Shown here piece after piece: positions 33,557-42,629 of a DNA stretch of 64,000 nucleotides. Position 1 is the stretch's first letter. Each line of letters begins with the position of its first letter. Position numbers and translations under genes: made by a program. Source of the stretch: Chromohalobacter sarecensis (GTDB lineage Bacteria; Pseudomonadota; Gammaproteobacteria; Pseudomonadales; Halomonadaceae). The notes beneath the pieces are model-generated. The model saw nothing but the letters and a program-made list of their open reading frames with translations, searched no databases and was not told where the DNA came from. The stretch spans positions 558,001 to 622,000 of the forward strand of contig NZ_JAKGAN010000001.1 in assembly GCF_023061135.1 (NCBI RefSeq). Reading direction: 5' to 3'.

Positions 33557-34519
33557 ATGCGCCGAGTTGTATCAGTCGTCTGGTGGCTGACTGTCCTCAT
33601 GCTGTTACTGGGCTCTGTATGGCCCACGCCTAGTCTTGATCTGGCTATATCCGTGGCGGTGGAGCTCATCACATTATTGCCTTTGATTGTGCTGGTGGCG
33701 CTGATGGCAGGATGGCTTGCAGTGAGCGCGATGGCGGAACGGTTTCGCGGCATTCTGAATAATCGCCCGTGGCAGGCCATTTTCTTCGCGGGGTTGATCG
33801 GGACGGTAACGCCAGTGTGCGGCATTGCCAGTGTTCCGCTTGTCGCGGCGTTGTTGCGCCAAGGCGTTCCTATCGCGGCGGCGATGGCCTTCTGGCTGTC
33901 TTCGCCGATCACGGACCCGGGCATGTTGTTATTGACCGCCAATATATTGAGCTGGCCGTTCGCGATCGCCTTGTTGATTGCAGCCATGCTGCTGGGGCTT
34001 ACGGCAGGTGCCGTCATGCACGGCTTGTGTCGGTGGCGGCCACAAGCGCAATGGGTACGCGAGGAGATATTGCAGGATACGGCGGCGCCAACTTGCGAGG
34101 GATCGACGCGCTCGCCTTTCTGGACAGAAACGCTCGCGACCTTTGCGCTTGTCTTACGTTGGTTGGCGTTCGCCTTGACGGTTGAAGCCTTGGTGCGCAC
34201 GCATCTCGGGGAGGCGGGTTATTCACTACTGACGAACGTGGATAGTCTCTGGGCGGTGCCGTTGGCCGTAGGTATCGGCGGACCACTTTACATCGAGGGG
34301 TACGCAGCGCTGCCCCTGCTGCGCGGGCTGATGGACATGGGGCTGACCCCGGGGGCGGCCATGGCGTTTCTGATCTCAGGTGCGGCGATCAGCTTTTACG
34401 CCGCCATGGCGGTATGGAGCCTGATGCGACCCGTCATTTTCGGGCTTTATCTGGCGTTGGGAATCGTTGGCGCCCTGGTGGCGGGTTGGGCGACGGATAT
34501 CGTGGTCAACTTAAGCTAA
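33557..34519 (+). CDS. Permease of the ArsP/DUF318 type
   Basis: Integral membrane protein of 320 aa with about eight helices in two halves. The repeated motifs GTVTPVCGIASVPLVAALLR with AFWLSSPITDP and GGPLYIEGYAALPLLRGLMD with FLISGAAISF resemble the PF03773 permeases that include ArsP, the organoarsenical exporter. The paired cysteines described for ArsP are not conserved (PVCG instead of CSC), so arsenical export should not be assumed. GGGAG precedes the start. Probably controlled by the divergent LysR protein. Confidence 0.75.
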   Translation: MRRVVSVVWWLTVLMLLLGSVWPTPSLDLAISVAVELITLLPLIVLVALMAGWLAVSAMAERFRGILNNRPWQAIFFAGLIGTVTPVCGIASVPLVAALLRQGVPIAAAMAFWLSSPITDPGMLLLTANILSWPFAIALLIAAMLLGLTAGAVMHGLCRWRPQAQWVREEILQDTAAPTCEGSTRSPFWTETLATFALVLRWLAFALTVEALVRTHLGEAGYSLLTNVDSLWAVPLAVGIGGPLYIEGYAALPLLRGLMDMGLTPGAAMAFLISGAAISFYAAMAVWSLMRPVIFGLYLALGIVGALVAGWATDIVVNLS

Positions 34520-34692
34520 GCGTGCTGTGGCTTTTTCGTACGAGCAAAGACAGTCACTCTGTTGAGCTGCGTTAAAAAGGGGTGCCAGAGTCGCACTACC
34601 TGGAGATTGAATTGCACAAGATACCATGCCTAGCCCCAGGCACCTCCCTAATCCACACTCATTCCAAGCGCTAACGCGAGGGAGGGGCGTGG

Positions 34693-35502
34693 ATGATGTT
34701 ATCTGGATTTCTATGTGCGACATGCGGGGTGCAGTATCCCGTGAGCGAGTCGCCGCCGTTGCGGTGTCCAGTGTGCGAGGATGAACGTCAGTACGTGCCG
34801 GCGTCGGGCCAGCAGTGGACGACGCCGGCGGCGTTAATGGCGGGGCATACCAATACCTTTCGCGAGATGGCGCCGGATCTACTAGCGTTGGGCACGGTAC
34901 CGAAATTCGCCATCGGCCAGCGGGCGTTCTTGTTGCGCACGCCGCAGGGCAATGTGCTGTGGGATTGCCTGAGCCTGCTGGACGCGGCGACGGTCACGTT
35001 GATCGAGGCGCTGGGCGGGCTAAAGGCTATCGTCATTTCGCATCCGCATTACTACGCCACCATGGCGAGCTGGGGCCGCGCGTTCGAGTGCCCGGTGTAC
35101 GTGCACGCGGCGGACCGCGAATGGATCATGTGTCCGGGCGAGACGCTGCACCCGTGGGAGGGCGAGACGCTGGAGGTACTGCCCGGAGTGACGGCGCACC
35201 GCCTGGGTGGGCATTTTCCCGGTGCCAGCGTGCTGCATTGGGAAGCACGGGGGCTATTGTTGACGGGGGACACACTGCTGGTGACGCCGGATCGCATGGC
35301 GTCGTTCATGTGGTCGTATCCCAATAACATTCCGCTGCCTGCCGCCGAGGTGGCACGCATCGGCGAGCGCTTGCGCGCACTGGAATTCGAGGCCGCCTAC
35401 GCGGCATTCTGGGGCAGTGAGATCACCGCCGATGCCAGCGCCGTGGTGGCGTTATCGGTGGCACGTCATTGCCAGGCACTGGAAGGCGGTAGGGCGAAGT
35501 GA
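34693..35502 (+). CDS. Metallo-beta-lactamase-fold protein with N-terminal zinc ribbon
   Basis: Protein of 269 aa. The first 35 residues form a rubredoxin-like zinc ribbon (Cys8, Cys11, Cys25, Cys28: CATC and CPVC). The rest is an MBL fold: ISHPHYYATM replaces the usual HxHxDH motif, keeping two histidines but losing the Asp-His pair. GHFPGAS and LLTGDTLLV supply the later His and Asp. The changed metal motif suggests one metal ion or a non-standard activity. GGGAGGGG precedes the ATG at 34693 (ATG also at 34696). The GST gene follows 57 nt downstream, so co-transcription is possible. Confidence 0.8.
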   Translation: MMLSGFLCATCGVQYPVSESPPLRCPVCEDERQYVPASGQQWTTPAALMAGHTNTFREMAPDLLALGTVPKFAIGQRAFLLRTPQGNVLWDCLSLLDAATVTLIEALGGLKAIVISHPHYYATMASWGRAFECPVYVHAADREWIMCPGETLHPWEGETLEVLPGVTAHRLGGHFPGASVLHWEARGLLLTGDTLLVTPDRMASFMWSYPNNIPLPAAEVARIGERLRALEFEAAYAAFWGSEITADASAVVALSVARHCQALEGGRAK

Positions 35503-35559
35503 ACGCACACTGTTGAAACCTTGATGGCAATCCAACATGACAACCATGGAGTGCATGAT

Positions 35560-36165
35560 ATGAGGCTGTATCTCAAACCGGGTAGCTGCGCGATGGCCGT
35601 GCACATCGCGTTGGAAGAGGCGGAGTTGACCTATGAGATCGATAAAGTCGATCTGGCCGCCAAGAAGACGGAGAGCGGCGAGGATTATCTGGCAGTCAGT
35701 CCCAACGGTTACGTGCCCGCCCTGGTGCTGGACGACGGCGAGGTGATGACCGAGGCGGCGGCGATTCTTCTCTACGTTGCTAACCTCGCACCGGAGGCCG
35801 AGATGGCGCCTTCTCTGGGCAGCAAGGCGTATTTTGAGCTATTGAGCCAATTGGTGTTCATCTCTACCGAGCTGCACAAGAATTTCAGTCCTTTCTTCAA
35901 GCCCAACAGCGGCGACACCTGGCGCAGCATCGCGCAGAAGAACCTCGAGACGCGGCTGTCGCTGATGAACGAGCGTCTGGCGTCGCGCGACTATGTGGTG
36001 GGCGAGCGCTTCAGCGTGGCGGACGCCTACCTGTTCACGGTGCTCAGTTGGGCGCAGGTGGTGGATATCTCGCTGGACGCGTGGCCCCATCTTCAGCGTT
36101 TCGTGGTGCGCATCGCTGAGCGAGGCTCGGTTCAGCGCGCCATGCAGGCCGAAGGCTTGAAGTGA
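35560..36165 (+). CDS. Glutathione S-transferase, beta class
   Basis: Cytosolic GST of 201 aa, the same length as E. coli GstA, starting at 35560 with GGAG 8 nt upstream; an in-frame TTG at 35521 adds 13 unlikely residues. The N-terminal thioredoxin-like domain begins MRLYLKPGSCAMAVHIALEE, with the beta-class Cys10 that forms a mixed disulfide with glutathione. It continues with NGYVPALVLDDGEVMTEAAAI, the glutathione-contact loop. The helical domain contains FSVADAYLFTVLSWA. Follows the MBL-fold gene. Confidence 0.9.
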   Translation: MRLYLKPGSCAMAVHIALEEAELTYEIDKVDLAAKKTESGEDYLAVSPNGYVPALVLDDGEVMTEAAAILLYVANLAPEAEMAPSLGSKAYFELLSQLVFISTELHKNFSPFFKPNSGDTWRSIAQKNLETRLSLMNERLASRDYVVGERFSVADAYLFTVLSWAQVVDISLDAWPHLQRFVVRIAERGSVQRAMQAEGLK

Positions 36166-36193
36166 GCGATCGCTTGCGCTCGGCCTGTGGCGA

Positions 36194-37360
36194 TCAGCCG
36201 TGATCGCGCGGTTCGGTGTCGCTGACGTCGATATCCACCTCGACCATCATCCCCGGGCCGATCAGTTCGGTCGGCCCATCGTCGAACTGGATACGGACCG
36301 GCAGACGTTGGGTGATCTTGGTGAAGTTGCCGGAGGGGTTGGGGTCCGGCAGTAGCGCGAACTGGCTAGTAGCGGCACGGCCGATGACGCTGACGTGACC
36401 CTTGAAGGTGGCGTCGGGAAAGGCGTCGACGGTGATCGCCACCGGTTGGCCCTTGCGCAGCTCACCGATATCGGTCTCCTTGACGTTGGCCTCGACCCAC
36501 AGCTTGTCGGGGTCGTGCATCATCAGGATCGGTTGCCCGGCGCTGATGTACTCGCCCTGATCGGCCAGTGTCTTGTTGACTACGCCGTCGACCGGGCTGG
36601 TGACGTGTAGGTCGTCGAGGCGCAGCTCTTCCTGGTCGCGCTTGGCCCGGGCGGCGGCGAGGTTCTGTTCGGCGACTTCCACCTGGTTTTTCAGCACGTC
36701 AGGGTTGGGCAGGGGCATCTGCGAGCCGTTAATGAATCCCACCTGGGCGTTGTCGGCCAGCGCCTGGCTGACTTCCACTTCTTGCTGCGCCTGGGCGTGC
36801 TCCGCCTTGGCGGCCTGATAGGCATAGTAATCCTGATCGCGGCGCTGTTCGGAGACTGACTTCTTCTTATACAGCGTGTCGGAGCGCTTGAACTCGCGCT
36901 GGGCTTCGGTGAGCCGCGCCTGGGCGGCTTCCTCGGCGGCTTGGCTGGCCTCGAGATCTTGCCGGGTCAGGTTCATGCCGCCTTCAAGCTGCTCCTGGGC
37001 CATTGCCTGGCGTGCCTTCTCGTAGTCGAGCTGCGCCTGCTGCGCGGCGACGTTGGCTTCGAGCGATGCCATCTTGCGCTCATCGGGCTTGCTGTAGAGT
37101 GCTGCCACGGCGTCGCCTTTCTCCAGCGTATCGCCTTCGGTGAGCGTGAAGTCGGTGATGCGACCGTCCAGGCGGCTGCTGACCGTGATCTGGTCGGCCA
37201 TCACGCGGGCATCTTGGGCGCTGACGTGTGACAGGCGGTGGGCGATCGCGAAGCCGATCCAGATCAGGCAGAGCATGACGAGAACCGCTAGAATCAGCCA
37301 TTTGCCGAGCGGTGGCAGGCGGCGTTTGTGGGTTTCCTGAGGTGTTGTGTCGTCGGTCAT
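36194..37360 (-). CDS. HlyD/EmrA-type membrane fusion protein
   Basis: Periplasmic adaptor of a tripartite efflux pump, 388 aa. One N-terminal membrane anchor (residues ~19-42), then a lipoyl-like half motif, a long alpha-hairpin of heptad-rich coiled coil (residues ~85-220), and the second lipoyl/beta-barrel part with DLHVTSPVDGVVNKTLADQG and RLPVRIQFDD. It is 45 nt downstream of a DHA2 transporter gene, with which it should form an EmrAB-like pump. No outer-membrane channel gene adjoins it. Confidence 0.9.
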   Translation of the reverse strand: MTDDTTPQETHKRRLPPLGKWLILAVLVMLCLIWIGFAIAHRLSHVSAQDARVMADQITVSSRLDGRITDFTLTEGDTLEKGDAVAALYSKPDERKMASLEANVAAQQAQLDYEKARQAMAQEQLEGGMNLTRQDLEASQAAEEAAQARLTEAQREFKRSDTLYKKKSVSEQRRDQDYYAYQAAKAEHAQAQQEVEVSQALADNAQVGFINGSQMPLPNPDVLKNQVEVAEQNLAAARAKRDQEELRLDDLHVTSPVDGVVNKTLADQGEYISAGQPILMMHDPDKLWVEANVKETDIGELRKGQPVAITVDAFPDATFKGHVSVIGRAATSQFALLPDPNPSGNFTKITQRLPVRIQFDDGPTELIGPGMMVEVDIDVSDTEPRDHG

Positions 37361-37405
37361 GAGGCAATGTCCTTGGTCGAAACGAGCGTCGCTTGGACGT
37401 CGTGA

Positions 37406-38959
37406 TCACTTAGGCGTCGTGGCGCGCCAGCGGCTGAGCAGAAGCGAGGGAATCGCAACGATGAACAAGCTTCCCGTTAGCACCCAGAAGCCGTCCTGAT
37501 AGGCGAGGATCGAGGCCCAGATCGCCTCGGTACGCTCCATCAGATACCCGGCCATGGCACTTTGCTGAGTGGCTGAGGTGCCGAGATGGCCGGCCAGCTC
37601 GGCGAGCTGGTGAAGTTGTTGCTGCGCGAGGGCGTTATCGGCGTTGACGCCGGCGTTGAGCGATTGGCCGTGTTGCGCCGTCTGTCGGTCGAGCAGGATC
37701 ACCAGCCCCGCCGTGCCCAGCGCGCCGCCGAGCTGCAGCGCGAAGTTGATGGCCCCGGAGCCATGACCGGTCAAATGCCGGGGCAGCCCGGCGATGGCGT
37801 TGGATAGCGTCGGCGGGGGAAACGAGGCCATGCCGATGGAAAGAATGCCCATCGCCGTCGCCAGGTACGCGAACGAGGTATTCCAGTCCATCTGCGCCAT
37901 CAGCCACACTGCATATACGGTGCAGGCGAGCCCCGGCAAGGTGAGCCGATGTGGCGGGTGGCGGTCGCTCAACCAGCCGACCAGCGGCACCAGTACGCCC
38001 AGCACGGCGGTCGAGGGCAGAAAGATCTGCCCGGCGGTGATGGGGCTGTAATGCAGCACCGCCTGTACGAATTGCGGCAGCAAATACATGATGCCGTAGA
38101 AGGTGCCGCCGAAAAGGAACATCGCCAAGGTGCCGACCACGAAGACGCGATTGCGGAAGATCGCCAGATCCATCAACGGATGTTGGGTGCGATTCTGCCA
38201 GACCACGAAGACGGTGCCACAGACAAGAGCGATGAGAATCAGCGTCGGCACGCGCGGGTCATACCATCCCCAGCGCTGGCCGTTGGAAAGCGCTGCCAGC
38301 AGCGAGAACACCGAGACAAACAACAGCACGACGCCGGCCCAGTCGAAGGGCGCGCGCGGGCCCTTCTGCTCGCGTGAGGGCAGGAAGAAATAGCCCATGA
38401 CCGCCGCCGCTACGCAGATCGGTAGGGTAATGAAGAAGACATAGCGCCAGGTGAAATGCTCGACCAGCCAGCCGCCGATCACCGTGGCCAGCGTCAGCGG
38501 CAGGCCCAGGCACATGCCGTACATGGCGGTTGCCATGCCGCGCCCCTCAGGTGGGTAAGCCGCGAACAGCGCCTGCATCGCCACCGGGCGGATCAACCCC
38601 GTCATGCCCCCCTGAATGACGCGTGCAGCGATGAGCATGCCCATGCCTTGCCCCAGGCCACCCAGGATTGAGGCGGCGATGAACACCATTAGCAGGCCGA
38701 TGAAGGTAGCGCGCTGGCCGACCGCCGACACCAGCCATGGCGCGACGAGTAGCGAGACGGTTGTCGAGGCCAGAAAGCCGGTGGAAAGCCACTGTACCTG
38801 GGAGTCGCTCATGCCGAAGGCGCCCTTGATATAGGGAATCGCCACGTTGACGATGGTGATCGACATGCCTAGCGCCACGAGCCCCAGCATCACGGTCAGG
38901 GTGACCCAGAGGCGATAGCGGGGACCGTAACGTTCGAAAAGTTGATCGACCTGCGTCAT
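37406..38959 (-). CDS. EmrB/QacA-type (DHA2) MFS multidrug transporter
   Basis: Fourteen-helix drug:proton antiporter of 517 aa. I take the ATG at 38959 (MTQVDQLFERYGPRYRLWV); the frame opens at 39094, but the extra 45 residues are unlike the family. Motifs: AIPYIKGAFGMSDSQVQWLS, the helix 4 region ARVIQGGMTGLIRPVAMQAL, and the helix 5 antiporter motif region GLPLTLATVIGGWLVEHFTWR. The transporter gene precedes the HlyD gene, the reverse of the usual emrA-emrB order. The ribosome-binding site is weak. Confidence 0.88.
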   Translation of the reverse strand: MTQVDQLFERYGPRYRLWVTLTVMLGLVALGMSITIVNVAIPYIKGAFGMSDSQVQWLSTGFLASTTVSLLVAPWLVSAVGQRATFIGLLMVFIAASILGGLGQGMGMLIAARVIQGGMTGLIRPVAMQALFAAYPPEGRGMATAMYGMCLGLPLTLATVIGGWLVEHFTWRYVFFITLPICVAAAVMGYFFLPSREQKGPRAPFDWAGVVLLFVSVFSLLAALSNGQRWGWYDPRVPTLILIALVCGTVFVVWQNRTQHPLMDLAIFRNRVFVVGTLAMFLFGGTFYGIMYLLPQFVQAVLHYSPITAGQIFLPSTAVLGVLVPLVGWLSDRHPPHRLTLPGLACTVYAVWLMAQMDWNTSFAYLATAMGILSIGMASFPPPTLSNAIAGLPRHLTGHGSGAINFALQLGGALGTAGLVILLDRQTAQHGQSLNAGVNADNALAQQQLHQLAELAGHLGTSATQQSAMAGYLMERTEAIWASILAYQDGFWVLTGSLFIVAIPSLLLSRWRATTPK

Positions 38960-39417
38960 GCATGACCGCCGACACAGCGGGAACGGCGACACCGTGACGA
39001 GGGTGCCAACGAGAGAGAATACAAAGCCTTGTCCTTGTGAGTCGTGAACGTTATCCGTGCCAAGCGTGCTGTCATAGTAAACACAAGCAGGCAAATTGAT
39101 AACGTGACGATATTTTGTTAGCTAAGCGATTATGGCGTGTTTGTATAACGTCTTTCAACGTGTCGGGATGCGACAAAGGCACTTTACGCGTCGGCCATCG
39201 GCGGCGCCGAGCTGATCTCACGCCACTACAGACTTTGGTCGTAAGCCTTTGGTCAAGTTCGGTCGATGGGATCCCCAATGCTTAGGATGCGTACGAACAA
39301 GATAATCGAATAGATATCGCTTTTAGTCACAAAACGCATTAGATGGCTATCGGTACACGCATTAGGTTGTTGTCTCGCCGTCGCCGAGCGGCGTTCAGCC
39401 ACCAATGCGAGGACCGT
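38960..39417. other. 458-bp gene-free divergent region
   Basis: Lies between the divergent EmrB-like and GntP-type genes. It is more AT-rich than its surroundings, especially 39085-39140 and 39290-39345, and must hold both promoters. I see no convincing RNA gene, long inverted repeat or strong promoter pair. A 68-aa frame on the minus strand (39072-39278) has no recognisable features. Confidence 0.6.
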
Positions 39418-40815
39418 ATGGACACCGCATTCGCTTTCTCTCTGTCGACGCCGGGTCTGCTTGCAGTAGCCGCCGGGGCGATCGCCATCCTGTTATTTCT
39501 GATTATCAAGGTGAAGCTGCACCCTTTCCTTGCCTTGGTGATCGTGAGTATCGCTACAGCGCTGGCGACCGGCGTGACCGTGGACGATCTGCTACCGACG
39601 CTGCTGTCCGGTTTCGGCAAGACCCTGGGCAATGTAGCGTTGTTGATCGGTTTCGGCGCCATTCTCGGACGTATCGTGGCGATTTCGGGAGGCGCCAAGG
39701 TACTGGCGGATACGCTGATTCGCATCTGCGGTAAGAATAAGGCGCCACTGGGGCTGTCCATCGCCAGTTTGTTGTTCGGCTTCCCGATCTTTCTGGACGC
39801 CGCCTTCGTGGTAATGCTGCCGATCATTTATACCATCGCGCGCGAGTTGCGTGGGTCGCTGCTGATCTATGCGCTGCCCGCGACGGGGGCGTTTCTGGTG
39901 ATGCACGCGTTGGTGCCACCGCATCCCGGCCCGGTGGCGGCAGCGGTCTTTCTCGAAGGCGATATCGGCAAGGTGTTGCTGGTGGCACTGATCGTGGGGT
40001 TGCCGACCTGGTATCTGGCGGGTTATCAGCTATCGCTGTGGCTGGCCAAGCGTACGCCTTTTCACCCGGTGCCGGATCTAATGGGCGGCGCCGACAGCGA
40101 CGAAGTCGAGCGCACCACGCTGCCGCGTTTCTCGACGATTCTGCTGGTGTTGCTGTTGCCGCTGGTGCTGATCTTCATGAACACCGGCATCACCACTCTG
40201 ATCAGCGCCGGCACCTTGCCGGAAGACAATCCCGTGCTTGGCGCGCTGACGCTGATCGGCGAGACGCCGGTGGCGCTGCTGATCAGCTTGTGCCTGGCAA
40301 TGTGGCTGTTGCTGTTGCGCGGCCATGAGAAAGGCGCCATGGGCGCCGTCAACGAGACCATCGAGAAGGCGCTGGCCCCCGTTTGCAGCATCATCCTGAT
40401 TACCGGCGCGGGCGGCATGTTCGGCGGTGTTCTCACCGCCAGTGGTATCGGCGAGGCATTGGCCGATAGCCTGCAGACGCTGGGGCTGCCCATCCTCGTG
40501 GCGGGGTATGTAATCGCTGCAGTGATCCGCATTGCGCAAGGCTCGGCGACGGTCGCCGGTACCACAGCGGCTGGCATTATCGCCCCGGCGGTGATCGATT
40601 CCTCGCTGAGCGGTATGCCGCTGGCATGTGTGGTGGTCGCCACGGTGGCAGGCGCCATCGGCTATTCCCACGTCAACGACTCCGGCTTCTGGCTGGTCGG
40701 GCGTTTCCTGGGCATGGAAACCAAGACCATGCTCAAGACTTGGAGCGTGATCTCCACGGCGATTTCACTGATGGCCTTCGGTCTCGCCTGGCTACTCTTC
40801 GCCGTGCTGACGTAA
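39418..40815 (+). CDS. GntP-family gluconate-type proton symporter
   Basis: Inner-membrane carrier of 465 aa with about 12-14 helices, of the gluconate:H+ symporter family. Typical motifs are GFGKTLGNVALLIGFGAILG, FGFPIFLDAAFVVMLPI, HALVPPHPGPVAAA and the C-terminal QGSATVAGTTAAGIIAP followed by GYSHVNDSGFWLV. The start at 39418 has GAGGA 4 nt upstream; the frame extends to 39343 without support. No gluconate kinase or dehydratase is adjacent, so the hydroxy-acid transported is not fixed. Confidence 0.9.
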   Translation: MDTAFAFSLSTPGLLAVAAGAIAILLFLIIKVKLHPFLALVIVSIATALATGVTVDDLLPTLLSGFGKTLGNVALLIGFGAILGRIVAISGGAKVLADTLIRICGKNKAPLGLSIASLLFGFPIFLDAAFVVMLPIIYTIARELRGSLLIYALPATGAFLVMHALVPPHPGPVAAAVFLEGDIGKVLLVALIVGLPTWYLAGYQLSLWLAKRTPFHPVPDLMGGADSDEVERTTLPRFSTILLVLLLPLVLIFMNTGITTLISAGTLPEDNPVLGALTLIGETPVALLISLCLAMWLLLLRGHEKGAMGAVNETIEKALAPVCSIILITGAGGMFGGVLTASGIGEALADSLQTLGLPILVAGYVIAAVIRIAQGSATVAGTTAAGIIAPAVIDSSLSGMPLACVVVATVAGAIGYSHVNDSGFWLVGRFLGMETKTMLKTWSVISTAISLMAFGLAWLLFAVLT

Positions 40816-40826
40816 GCACCGTCAAA

Positions 40827-40852
40827 GCCGCCGCCGAAGTTTCGGCGGCGGC
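40827..40852 (+). terminator. GC-rich hairpin after the GntP-type gene
   Basis: A perfect 12-bp inverted repeat, GCCGCCGCCGAA / TTCGGCGGCGGC, separated by 2 nt, begins 12 nt after the stop. No U-tract follows (ATGCAAAC). It probably marks the 3' end of the transcript ahead of mtgA. Confidence 0.6.
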
Positions 40853-40915
40853 ATGCAAACGAAAAGGCCTGATATACTCCTTCGTCATAATGCTGCGACC
40901 CCATAAGGCTAACGC

Positions 40916-41620
40916 ATGACGCGGGATTGGTTGCGCAGGGGACTGCGCTTTTTGCTATTCGTGATACTCGGCTTCGTTGGGCTATCGGTGCTCCTGGTGC
41001 TGGTGTTTCGCGTGGTGCCGGTATTCGGTTCAACGGTGATGCTGGAACGCAAGATCGAGTCGTGGGTGAGTGGCGAGCCGATCTCGATCCATCAGCAGTG
41101 GCGGCCGTGGGCGTCGCTTTCCGACAATGCCAAGCTGGCGGTGATCGCTTCCGAGGACCAGCGCTTTCCCATGCATCACGGCTTCGATTTCGACCAGATG
41201 CAAAAGGCACTCGACGCTTGGTTCAGTGGCGACAGCCTGCGTGGCGCCAGCACTATCAGCCAGCAGACCGCCAAGAACCTGTTCCTGTGGACCGGACGGA
41301 CCTGGGTGCGCAAGGGCTTCGAAGCCTGGTTCACGGTATTGATCGAATTGCTGTGGCCCAAAGAGCGCATCCTCGAGGTGTATCTCAATGTGGTGGAGTG
41401 GGATAGCGGCGTGTTCGGTCTCGAAGCCGCCGCGCAGCATTATTTTGGCGTGAGCGCCGGCCAGCTCACCGTCGCGCAGGCCAGCCGTCTGGCGGCGATT
41501 CTGCCCAATCCGCGCGAGTGGAGTGCATCGCGGCCGTCGGCGTACATTCAGCAACGCAGCCAGTGGATTCGGCAGCAAATGCGTCAGTTGGGCGGCAGCG
41601 CCTACCTCGAGCGTCTGTGA
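40916..41620 (+). CDS. mtgA: Monofunctional biosynthetic peptidoglycan transglycosylase
   Basis: Membrane-anchored GT51 glycosyltransferase that polymerises lipid II glycan strands, 234 aa (typical 230-245). A single N-terminal membrane helix (residues ~10-35) is followed by conserved motifs: VIASEDQRFPMHHGFD with the catalytic Glu, GASTISQQTAKNLFLW, KERILEVYLNVVEWDSGVFG and AARLAAILPNP-like ASRLAAILPNPREW. There is no transpeptidase domain. It stands alone, 60 nt before a sugar dehydrogenase gene. Confidence 0.95.
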   Translation: MTRDWLRRGLRFLLFVILGFVGLSVLLVLVFRVVPVFGSTVMLERKIESWVSGEPISIHQQWRPWASLSDNAKLAVIASEDQRFPMHHGFDFDQMQKALDAWFSGDSLRGASTISQQTAKNLFLWTGRTWVRKGFEAWFTVLIELLWPKERILEVYLNVVEWDSGVFGLEAAAQHYFGVSAGQLTVAQASRLAAILPNPREWSASRPSAYIQQRSQWIRQQMRQLGGSAYLERL

Positions 41621-41679
41621 GCGCTGGCATTGTGCTGGCCGCTGTCAGTGCGGCTGTCTTTATCAGATAAGGAGTCCTC

Positions 41680-42606
41680 ATGAAGTCGGTTTCCGTGGCC
41701 ATTGTCGGGTTCGGCAAGATCGCCCAAGACCAGCATGTGTCTGCGCTCAATGACAACGCGGCGTTCACGCTCGACGCGGTGGCCAGTCGCAATGCGTCGC
41801 TGGAGGGCGTCGCGCATTTTCGCGATATTCAGACCCTGCTCGATGAGCGCCCGGATATTCAGGCGATCTCGCTGTGCGCACCGCCGCAAGTGCGTTATCG
41901 CCAGGCGCGCGCGGCCATCGCCGCGGGCAAGCATGTGATGTTGGAAAAACCGCCGGGCGCGACCCTGAGCGAAGTGGAAGATCTACGTGCCCAGGCCGAG
42001 CGCGCCGGCGTGACGCTGTTCGCGACCTGGCATTCGCGTTGCGCGGCGGGAGTCGCCCAGGCCCGCGAATGGCTGAGCGCGCGTCGCGTGACTTCGGTCA
42101 ATGTGCAATGGAAGGAAGACGTGCGGCGCTGGCACCCCGGCCAGGAATGGATCTGGGAAGCTGGCGGCTTGGGTGTTTTCGACCCCGGCATCAATGCGCT
42201 GTCGATCATCACTGCGATTCTGCCCGAACCGTTCTTTCTCACTCAGGGCGAGCTGGAAGTCCCCGTCAACCGGCAGGGGCCGATCGCGGCGACGCTGGCG
42301 TTCCGCGACGTGCATGATGCCGACATTCGGGCCGAGTTCGATTGGCGCCAGACGGGGTCGCAGACCTGGGACATTCACATCGAGACCGACGCCGGACCGC
42401 TATCGCTGACCCAGGGCGGCAGCCGTTTGACTATCGGTGATGAGGTGGTGCTGGAGGGCGGTGATGCTGAATATCCCGGGCTCTACGCACGCTTTGCCGA
42501 GCTCATCGCCAATGGCGAGAGCGATGTCGATGTCACGCCGCTACGCCATGTCGCCGATGCTTTCCTGCTCGGCCAGCGGGTCAGTGTCGAGGCCTTCAAT
42601 GAGTGA
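41680..42606 (+). CDS. Gfo/Idh/MocA-family aldose 1-dehydrogenase (L-arabinose/D-galactose type)
   Basis: NAD(P)-dependent oxidoreductase of 308 aa. The Rossmann start VAIVGFGKIAQDQH, the EKPPGATLSEVE motif with its Lys, and EWIWEAGGLGVFDPGINALS are typical of galactose 1-dehydrogenase and L-arabinose 1-dehydrogenase of the non-phosphorylative pathway. AGGAG precedes the start. It lies next to a GbpR-like regulator and an AraFGH importer, which supports an L-arabinose and/or D-galactose substrate. The lactonase, dehydratase and semialdehyde dehydrogenase of the pathway are not in the window, apart from the FAH-family protein at 47461. Confidence 0.85.
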   Translation: MKSVSVAIVGFGKIAQDQHVSALNDNAAFTLDAVASRNASLEGVAHFRDIQTLLDERPDIQAISLCAPPQVRYRQARAAIAAGKHVMLEKPPGATLSEVEDLRAQAERAGVTLFATWHSRCAAGVAQAREWLSARRVTSVNVQWKEDVRRWHPGQEWIWEAGGLGVFDPGINALSIITAILPEPFFLTQGELEVPVNRQGPIAATLAFRDVHDADIRAEFDWRQTGSQTWDIHIETDAGPLSLTQGGSRLTIGDEVVLEGGDAEYPGLYARFAELIANGESDVDVTPLRHVADAFLLGQRVSVEAFNE

Positions 42607-42629
42607 TCGCGTCTTGGTGTGGATGTGAT

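Noticed and set aside
34620-34645. Small GCCT/AGGC stem-loop before the MBL-fold gene
   Set aside because: The stem is too short and has no U-tract; not called as a terminator or riboswitch.
39072-39278. 68-aa frame in the divergent gap, considered as a gene remnant or insertion-sequence fragment
   Set aside because: No inverted ends, no direct repeats, no family motif and no ribosome-binding site; left as non-coding.
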